A DNA stretch of 64,000 nucleotides, from the NCBI RefSeq assembly GCF_963583255.1, contig NC_084803.1, positions 17,991,428-18,055,427 of the forward strand, given 5' to 3'. Shown here one piece after another: positions 56,743 through 64,000 of the stretch. The notes below the pieces were generated by a model. It did no database searches and had not been told where the DNA came from. It saw nothing but the letters and a program-made list of their open reading frames with translations. The DNA comes from Pyrus communis (lineage: Eukaryota > Streptophyta > Magnoliopsida > Rosales > Rosaceae). Numbering within the stretch: the first letter of the stretch is position 1; each line of letters opens with the position of its first letter. Made by a program: the position numbers and the translations under genes.

Positions 56743-56824
56743 AGATCTGAAAGAAGCCGTCCTTTCTCCCAGAGATCTCTCTCGTTCTCCAGGTCACGTT
56801 CTCCGGCTCGGCGTCCTTCCTATG
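56743..56824 (+). pseudogene. SR-protein-like exon fragment
   Basis: In one frame this reads RSERSRPFSQRSLSFSRSRS, then PARRPSY, and ends at a splice-donor-like TATG|GTAAGC. Such Arg/Ser alternation with PARRPSYG is typical of plant SR splicing factors. Pyrimidine-rich leader-like sequence precedes it (56455-56600). No RRM is nearby, so it is a fragment or the last trace of a gene. Low certainty. Confidence 0.35.
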
Positions 56825-57060
56825 GTAAGCTTCTCTTGTCTAAAATTTCGTTGTTTATTTGTTTGGATTTTTAAATTTGGGGATGGGAGAGTGAGTGAAA
56901 GAGGGGTGGGAAGAGCAAAGGTTTGTGGAAAAAATTAATTGGGGAACAAAGTAGGGTTTGTGGAAGAAACAAGAAAAATTGAGAGAGAAGTAAGAAAAAT
57001 TGATGGATTCTATCTTGTTCATTATCTCAATTGCTCTGAATTGGGTGTGATGTATATCTT

Positions 57061-57288
57061 GTGCAACCCACATGTCCTCCTGCAAATGCAAATTTTATGG
57101 AGCTTCTTGTCATGAGTGGTGCTTGTCGGCTGATTGTGGGTCGGAGGATCCATGAGTATATGTTGAAGGTGGGATTAACGGGGAATTCGCAGGTTACGAA
57201 TGCACAACTGAGCTTGAAGCATGGTGGTGTTGCTAGTGCCATAGCAAGTAAAGCATTGGTGCTTGAGATTTGTGATCCTATCATGTGA
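57061..57288 (+). pseudogene. PPR-like fragment, tentative
   Basis: A 75-codon open frame contains GRRIHEYMLKVGLTGNSQVT, then NAQLSLKHGG, which resembles the G(R/K)xxHxYxxKxGL...NAL pattern of plant PPR proteins. A single degenerate motif is all that is present. It could also be chance. Confidence 0.3.
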
Positions 57289-57967
57289 ACGCTGCTTCTG
57301 ATTTATCTTAGGGTTTAGGTATATATTCTGTAGTGAAAAGGCGTGACCTTGAACCTCCCCTTGCATCCAAGAGTTTGACCTTTTTAGGTTATTACAAATA
57401 TTGCTCCAACTCTGTTATAACCTTTTTTGTGTTGTCACAAAACAATTTGATTATTTCAGCAACAAAATTGGGATTGCTTGAATCTTACAACTCTTGTAGT
57501 TGAGTAAACTGGTAGTCCAACGTACCCTGTACAAAAAAAATATTAAAAACCCAGTACATATCACGTATAGCTTTATAGCAAGGGTTTGTACATGGTTAAT
57601 AACAGTCACTCATACACCAAGGTCCTGTATTCGAATATCCCTCTTCATGACGTCCCCGTATCGAAAAAAGAGAAACAAATGGCTTAATAACAGTGTGCGT
57701 AATTACCCTAACCAAAAGAATGAGAATAAAGAGTTAATTACCTCATGAAACATGGATTGGACTAAAATATTTCAATTGAAGTAGTTTGTCATACAAATTA
57801 ATATTTAAGATAAAGTTTATAAATAATTTTCTTTTAAAAAAAAAAGTATATTTAGTAATTCACTAAGAAAATTAAATTAATGGCACATATAATATTATAT
57901 ATTTTTTGGTTATTTTACATAGTTACAATTGTTTTACATAAAAGTTTACCAAATACTATAATATTAC

Positions 57968-57999
<32 letters not shown>

Positions 58000-58247
58000 T
58001 TTATCCAAAAGCACATTTGCAAAAAAATTTATCATTACTGCTTTATTTCACAATTGCTTAATGCATCTCTAGCATCAACCACCGTCTCCCAATTATACTT
58101 ATTTATAAGAAGGGCTTTACGGATATAGCATGCCTACACAGCAAATGATCATACAAATGACAAAACATGAGGACCCAGAAGATATTTAATGGTGCAAGCA
58201 ACACACCAAGTTAATAATGATTCATAATCCAAGAAAATTCATTTTAC
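57289..58247. other. Intergenic with SINE-like piece and (ATT)n
   Basis: A tRNA-like stretch at about 57555-57690 (GTTAATAACAGTCACTCATA; B-box-like GGTCCTGTATTCGAATATCC) is probably another SINE. An (ATT)n microsatellite lies at 57971-57999. No gene. Confidence 0.5.
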
Positions 58248-58582
58248 CTGCAACAAACCCATGATAACGTCAGCAGTTCCAGCTCCTTCCTCTGTACTTA
58301 CTTGTGCAGGTGCGGGAACATAACCTAACTCGATCCAATTATTTAGTAGAATTTCGAGTCTATCCTGATTCCTCAACACAAGCAGCGCGCAAAAATGAGA
58401 CAGTGATAGTACACTATCTTTCAGGACATTTCACTTCCTTAGTCCTCTGAAAAAGCAGATGCTAGACTAGCAGTGTAGATACACCTACTCAACCGTCCAA
58501 GTCCATCCTTCAAGACCCAATTAAGGGCAGCAGCTGCTGGAAGCGAACGAGAGAACCCAATCCCAATAGCCCGAAACATTGC
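58248..58582 (-). pseudogene. RUS / DUF647 family gene fragment
   Basis: Two exon-like blocks on the minus strand. The first (58582 down to about 58439) reads AMFRAIGIGFSRSLPAAAAL, then NWVLKDGLGRLSRCIYTA, and runs into a stop. The second (58364 to 58248, 39 codons, open) reads DRLEILLNNWIELGYVPAPA, then QVSTEEG, and GTADVIMGLLQ, with AG before it and GT after it. These are the N-terminal DUF647 signature (AIGIG...WVLKDGLGR) and a C-terminal segment of ROOT UV-B SENSITIVE proteins, in the right order but with the middle exons missing. It is a truncated, probably non-functional relic. Confidence 0.75.
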
Positions 58583-58625
58583 CTAAACATCAGTTCATCC
58601 CCACGTATAACTAACCATATCAAAT

Positions 58626-58627
<2 letters not shown>

Positions 58628-58666
<39 letters not shown>
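58628..58666 (+). repeat. Poly(T) tract
   Basis: Thirty-nine consecutive T. Directly upstream on + is the RUS fragment. Read on the minus strand it is poly(A), so it may be the tail of a minus-strand retroposon. Confidence 0.9.
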
Positions 58667-60592
58667 CAAATAGTTAATGATCAACATAAAAGCTCCGAGT
58701 AATTTTTTCAATTTTTTTGTGAAATTATTTATTTATTTATTTTTGCTGTTTTTTTAAGTATAGTTGTTGACGAATTATTATTAGGTACAATACATTACGT
58801 ATATATTATCTGTGGGTACGTTTGAATTTACAAAAATCATTAATTGGTACGTTTATTTACAATTTTGGTACATTTGATTTGATATATATTGTTAATATTG
58901 GTACATTATTTTTATTTTGGTATGTTTTATTTTGTACACATTGTGTATTGGCGTTTATATTATTCTCAATCCTATTTTCTCTTAACATACTAAAAGAAAA
59001 ACTCATTTCGGTATGTTTGATTTTGAGGAATTTAAAAATATTTTAAACTATTTTGAAAAGAAAATATCTTAAATAGTAGATTGGAGCTAACTTTTCCAAA
59101 GCTTAACTAATTAATTAACTCGGGCCTGGTAAGCTGAAGCTATCGTAGCTTTTTGAAGAGCTCAACTAAAAAAGGTAAATTTGAGGCAGATCCACACCTT
59201 ATTGGGCTCCGGAATGGTAGGGTTTAGGGTAATGTTTTTTGCTTTAGTAGTTTTAGTAATCCTTTTAATACTTTTTGTTTAAATTTAAAGCTATAGTACT
59301 CTGTTTGATTTCTTCTTCGCCTAGGGAAGAAGGATCAATGAAATTACAGACACAGTGTTCCAATTAATCCAACCAGCTCTCTTAAGTTTTGCTTTTTTCA
59401 TTGTTTATACAAATAGATGGTTATGAATTTTAGGGTGTAAATCTCTTTCAGAACAAATTCTTTTCCAAAATCGAAATTTTTATTTGACTAGTAATTCATG
59501 TCTTCAATTTTCATTCTCTCTCAATTTTAATTTTGATCACACATTTGCATTCAATTATTTTTTTGTCACAAGTGAACATTCATCGATGTTTCAGATTCAA
59601 TATCGATTACTTGAGTTTTTATGTCACAAGTGACTTGACTAGTTATAGTTCCACTCGCTGAGCCTAAGTGATGGCCATCTACATTCTGCTTTCCTTGAAT
59701 TGCATTACAATGTACCTTTTCGAGGGGATAGTTATGTTTATAAAATGCCGTAGTACCATTATAAACTCCTTATTGCAGCAATTTCTTCCATATATGTCAA
59801 CATAGACTTTTGAATTTCCAGCACATTGAAAAACTACAAATTCACAAAGTTATAAACCATTGTATACAAATTCCTTCCAACCCTTTCGGAAAAAGAACCC
59901 ACCAACACTCCAAGTTCCAGCCAGGGTCCGAAGAAGGGACTGCAGAGGTTCCTTTCCATCAAAATGCATGCAAAACCCTGGCGGGATTTTCTGTAACGTA
60001 AGAAAAAACTACACAAAGATCTACCGTAAATATTGATTCATGTACAGATTTAAATAATTCAATACCTTAACCACGCAGACCTGGGTTTAACCACCATCCT
60101 TTGCACTCTAAGTTTGAATCCCTTTCTCTTGTGGTTTAAATGAATTTAGTGTAATTATCCTATCGTTGTCAAAAAAGGAAAAAAAAAAAAAGCCTTAAGC
60201 ACTCTACAGATTTTTGGGATTAAGAACCAATTAGATTACAATAAACAGAAAACATGAAATTCAGGGAGACTAGATTGGACAAGTTAAATAGAATTTGTTA
60301 GTGTTTGATATTTTGGTATTTTGATTTATGGAAGAATTTGAAAAAGAGTGGAGGAATGTCCTTTATTAGATTTCGTGGAAGAATGTAAGTGAATGACACA
60401 GAATTTCAGAAGTTGTTCATTCCATTCCAATGAGCAGATGAGCTCAGTAACGACACAAAAGAAAAGAGGGTTCTCTCTCTTACACACACCAATCTCAGCC
60501 TTAAAATTCATCATCCTATAAAACTAAGATAGGTGGCAGAGCTATGACTCTTGGACCACAAATACAAAATGTGAACCTCATTCATCTGAACT
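58667..60592. other. Intergenic, mostly unclassified
   Basis: The stretch 58790-59045 has repeated GGTACGTTT/GGTACATTT words. At 59810-60000 the minus strand is open (KIPPGFCMHFDGKEPL-like, after a TTACAG acceptor-like site), which might be another exon relic, but I recognise no family. A SINE-like piece with a B-box-like AGTTTGAATCCC and an A-rich end lies at about 60060-60192. Confidence 0.4.
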
Positions 60593-60776
60593 CAGATTCT
60601 CTCTGGATCTAATGATCTTAAGCCTAAGGATCAAATGATCCAGACCGTTGAAATTTGATCAAACGGCCACAATTATTATAACTTTTAGGAGGCCACCTGT
60701 TTGTAACCGTTGGATCAAATTTCAACAGTCCGGATTATTTGATCCTAAGGCTCAGGATCATTAGATCTAGAGAGCA
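60593..60776. mobile_element. MITE, near-perfect hairpin
   Basis: Left TCTCTGGATCTAATGATC, then TTAAGCCTAAGGATCAAATG. Right CATTAGATCTAGAGAG, preceded by GATCCTAAGGCTCAGGATC. The inner GTTGAAATTTGATC pairs with GATCAAATTTCAAC. About 185 bp, no coding content. Confidence 0.8.
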
Positions 60777-60951
60777 TGTGAGTTCCATTCATCTACATGT
60801 CTTACAAGATTACGTGACAAAATAACAACAACAAAAACATACATACCATTCAAATTTCTTGAACACTAAAAAATTAGCAGAATCATTTACACTTGAACAG
60901 AATTACTCAGGTAATAATAAAACCATTGTCATATATATATATATAACAAAG

Positions 60952-62728
60952 GTCGACTGTTTGGGGAAGGTCGAACCGAGCGGTCTTGGCCCATGTGAAG
61001 GATCGGATAATGGCAAAAATTCAAGGATGAAAGCAATCTTTCCTCTCCTAAGCGGGCATGGAGGTCTTAATTAAAATAGTAGCATAGGCTATCCTAGCGT
61101 ACCTAATAAATGTGTTTTGTTTTCCTAAAACTCATGATTTTCCGTGACATTGACGCAACCCTTGCTAGATTCTAGTAGGGCCAAAAGGAGGGTGAACACC
61201 TAATCCATTTGGTGAGTTGGGAGACGCTGGGTATTTCTAAAACGGAGAGCGAAATGAGTTTTCGATACTTCAGCGAATTCAACTTAGCACTGTTGGCAAA
61301 GTAGTGTTGGAGGCTTATTCATGAGCCCACCTTTCATTGGGCCCAAGTGATAAAGGCACGCTATTTCCCAAAGACTTCTTTCTTCAATGCCAAGCGTGGT
61401 GGTACTACCTCATGGGCCTAGTCCATTCTCTCGGCTCGAAGGGATTTGATCACCAAAGGGGCCCATTAGCAAATCATGAACGGGGAGAACACACATTTGT
61501 GGGTGGACCGTTGGATTCCTTCCTTGGAACGGGGGCACCCTATCCTTTTGAATGGGGGTATTGCTAATCGAAGTCAGACTGTTTCCTCAATAATCAACCA
61601 CCCTTCTTACAGCTAGAGCATGGCGGATCGGTTAGTTTGGACGAATGATCGAAGGGGGAAATATTTGGTCAAAGCGGGTTATCACTGGCTGCATTCGGGG
61701 TTGCGTAAAGGAAAAACCAAACGACCTTCTTAGTCATCAGTGATTGATTCCTTGATTTGGAGCCATATCTGGAAAATGGATGCCCCCTTAAGATTGAACA
61801 CTTTATGTGGCGGGTGTTACGCCAAGCGCTAGCCACGAAGGTGGACCTTTTCAAACAAAGGTGTTCTTCGTCTCCGTTATGCACTATTTGTGGTAACCAG
61901 GAGGAATCTATTAAGCATGTTCTCCTTTTTTGCCGCTAGGTTATCGGGTTGACAAAGGTACCATTACTACTTTCTATGAATGGATTGATAGGTTTATGAA
62001 GGTGGATAATGGATCCTCCCAAGATAGGTCTTGTGCTTTAACTCTTTTTGCCTTCACTTGTTGGCACATATAGAAGGCTCAGTGCAATGTGATCTTCAAC
62101 AACACAAAGTCATCAGCCGTCTAGTCTCTCCATGTCATATCATATGCCACAAACTCCTATTTTGAGGCCATTGCTTGAAGGGCTGATGTGGTTGACCCAG
62201 TCCAACAGGTGGGCAAAACTGATCCTAGGTAGTCTCCACCGGCCCCTCACGTGGTGAAGATTAATATGGATGCAAGCTGGATGGTTGGTCACACAGCAAC
62301 TTACATTGGTATTATGGCCCGTGATTGTATGGGGAGGTGCTTGGCTGTGCGGAGGCGAGAGATTCGAGATCCGAATGCTATTACAACCGAGGCACTAGGA
62401 GTTTTGGAGGCTGGGACACTGGCTTTGCAGCGTGGTATATCCAAACATAGTGGTGGAATCTGATTCTCTGGAGGTGATTTCGTGTCTGAATGGGAATTTT
62501 GAAAACTGCAATTGGGAAGCTTTGCCTTCTTTCTGTCGCCTCCATGATCTTGGAAAGGCTTTCCATGCTTGCGTCTGGTCTTGGGTTCCGCGATCATCCA
62601 ATGAAGCAGCAGATTATATTGCTACACATAAAGGTGCGGAGATAAGCAACTCTGTTTGGGTTGAAAGACCCACATCTTCGTTGGTTGGTTTTCTGAACAA
62701 GGATGGACTACCGTGTCCCCCTTGCTAG
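60952..62728 (+). pseudogene. LINE ORF2 remnant: RT tail, zf-RVT, RNase H
   Basis: Frames shift repeatedly. In order: RT C-terminal wording (HVKDRIMAKIQGWK near 60990; AGMEVLIKIVA near 61055), a KARYFPK-like piece near 61350, DRLVWTNDRRGKYLVKAGY near 61630, then a zinc-finger RVT block (PLKIEHFMWRVLRQALATK, then CTICGNQEESIKHVLLFC) ending at 61939. An RNase H-like domain follows at 62251-62728: KINMDASW, then NAITTEALGVLEAGTLALQ, then in another frame VVESDSLEVISCL and VPRSSNEAADYIA. Non-functional. Confidence 0.85.
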
Positions 62729-62911
62729 GTTGCTTGAGTAGGAATCAGTAAGGGGATGACCTTGGCCTGAGCGCTGGGTCTCTATCTTCTTTCCTTACTT
62801 TCAAAAGATTATGTTTCTTTTGTTAGCCTATTATGGCCTTTTATTTGTCTCTTTTTGGCTTCAGTCCTGGTAATAAATTATCCAGTTTCTCCAAAAAAAA
62901 AAAAAAAAAAA
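60952..62911 (+). mobile_element. 5'-truncated LINE (L1-like) with poly(A)
   Basis: Starts inside the reverse transcriptase C-terminal part and ends in 19 A (62893-62911). The missing 5' end and the poly(A) tail are classic for target-primed LINE insertion. No target duplication could be fixed at the ends. Untranslated 3' sequence runs from about 62729 to 62892. Confidence 0.85.
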
Positions 62912-63440
62912 CGAGGTAAATTTCAAGTTTCCTTTCTAGTAAGAACATGGGCCTTTCTTTACATAAAGTCATCTACAAGAACCTTGAAAAAGGAGGGTTT
63001 TCTTCTTCTTGTTCCCATCACGATTTTCTCTTGATACTATTTTTATCTTTCCTTTTTTCTTCTCTTGTGAATTCTTTTTAGAAGAAACGTACTCTCACAA
63101 GGATAGGTGTAGCTGTGTCCCATAGAGTAACTTTCTTCTGTCAATTTCCTCCAAAAAAACACTAACACCCATTTTTCAATTATCTTTTTCGACTACATGA
63201 AGTACATGAGATATTTTATCCTAGTCTACACTAAAGGGAATGAGGACGTAGTGACTCTAAAGAAGAAGACTCTAACCAACATAACAATTGATTGCTTTCA
63301 CTTTTTTTTTATCATTTATCTTTTTTAAAAGTAAACTGTTGTTTTCTTCCGCCAACGATGCTAAAGAAACCACATTTTATAGACCAAATGAATCATCACT
63401 CTAATAGGTTGAATCCGCCAATACGAATAGGCCTCACTTT
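62912..63440. other. Intergenic, no gene recognised
   Basis: AT-rich; nothing named. Confidence 0.45.
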
Positions 63441-63446
63441 CAGCAG

Positions 63447-63870
63447 AGAGATTCACATATAGTCTACACAATGTGGTCTCCATGGTACTTTCCTCCCCTT
63501 AATGAAAATTATTTATATACAAATAGGTCCCACATTTATTTAGAAAAGAAAATTTTAACGAAAAACTCCTGATACTGTTCATTTTAACGAAAAACCATAT
63601 TTTTACATTAAAAAGTCAATCATGGTATCGTTAAAACTCAAAGTTTTCAAGCTATTTTTATTAGTTTTCCTTTTAAAAAATGGTTCACATGTAGTCTATA
63701 AAATATTAAAATATGGTCTTCATGGTATTTTCCTTTCCCTAAATGAAAATTGACCATGAGTTGTTTTCATACAAATAGACCCCACTTTTATTACAAGAAT
63801 AATACATGTAGTTTACAAAATGTGATCGGTATGTTCCTTTCTCTCCAAATGAAAATTAAGGACCTAAACC
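63447..63870 (+). repeat. Triplicated degenerate repeat around a common MITE-like insert
   Basis: A unit with ACATGTAGTCTACAAAATGT, then GGTC...CATGGTA, CTTTCC and AATGAAAATT occurs three times (about 63447-63535, 63686-63795 and 63807-63860). Between the first and second copies (about 63540-63680) sits a separate repeat with TTTTAACGAAAAACTCCTG and CGTTAAAACTCAAAGTTTTC, which I recall as very common in apple and pear. Confidence 0.7.
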
Positions 63871-63950
63871 TTTTAAAAATAATTTTATAAATGTGAATGA
63901 ACAAAATTGATTGCTAGATGAGAAACTGTTAGAATAGGAGTCTGATTTTT

Positions 63951-64000
63951 CGAAAGTGGCCATTTACCATAGTGATGGAAAAGTATTGAGTCCTTGCATG
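63951..64000 (+). mobile_element. SINE-like repeat (family 2), cut by window end
   Basis: CATTTACCATAGTGATGGAA and AGTATTGAGTCCTTGCATG match the beginning of the copy at about 28290-28340. The remainder is outside the window. Confidence 0.6.

Noticed and set aside
1..64000. CRISPR arrays, bacterial operons, rRNA genes
   Set aside because: None seen; gene structure and transposons are those of a plant nuclear genome. tRNA-like boxes occur only in SINE copies, not in a complete cloverleaf tRNA gene that I could support.

Overview
The window is plant nuclear DNA. It is AT-rich, with spliced genes that have GT-AG introns, and it is dominated by LTR retrotransposons, a LINE, tRNA-like SINEs, hAT-type elements and MITEs. 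Several repeats (a SINE with an A-box-like GGTCTAGTGG, a 'TTTTAACGAAAAAC' repeat, MITEs with 8-bp target duplications) look to me like repeats common in Rosaceae, most likely apple/pear (Maleae). That assignment rests on memory of repeat families and is an inference.

Layout. 1-8338: 3' part of an Athila/Tat-like Ty3/gypsy element, with pol on + (RNase H and integrase, frameshifted), a spacer carrying an antisense coiled-coil ORF, and a 2.36-kb 3' LTR. 10702-12417: a three-exon methylesterase-like alpha/beta hydrolase. 12569-17700: a 104-bp MITE with a 9-bp duplication, a probable 2.5-kb solo LTR, a MULE-associated gene remnant and a large foldback repeat. 17726-23396: a complete copia-derived element with LTRs that match over 367 bp, TTCCT target duplications, a decayed interior, and a second copy of the same antisense ORF module. 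24416-26096: a five-exon gene probably for a U3 snoRNA-associated ribosome-biogenesis protein. 27353-27697: a small plant-type gene. 28-39 kb: nested repeats, including a broken gypsy gag-protease region split by a hAT element, and a hAT-like element that has captured an RRM gene fragment. 40443-41831: intronless seven-blade WD40 protein (JINGUBANG-like). 42.8-50.7 kb: more transposons, two of them hAT copies with clear 8-bp duplications. 51354-55798: an eight-exon extra-large G protein gene (XLG). 56.7-58.6 kb: gene fragments (SR-like exon, PPR-like, RUS/DUF647). 60952-62911: 5'-truncated LINE with poly(A).

The five apparently intact host genes show no common pathway; they are ordinary single genes in repeat-rich DNA. 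The most unusual observation is that an antisense protein-coding module of about 1.8 kb is present, in the same orientation, in two LTR retrotransposons of different superfamilies. In the copia-derived element it occupies the place where the end of reverse transcriptase and RNase H should be. All exon boundaries are manual predictions; no database search or alignment program was run.
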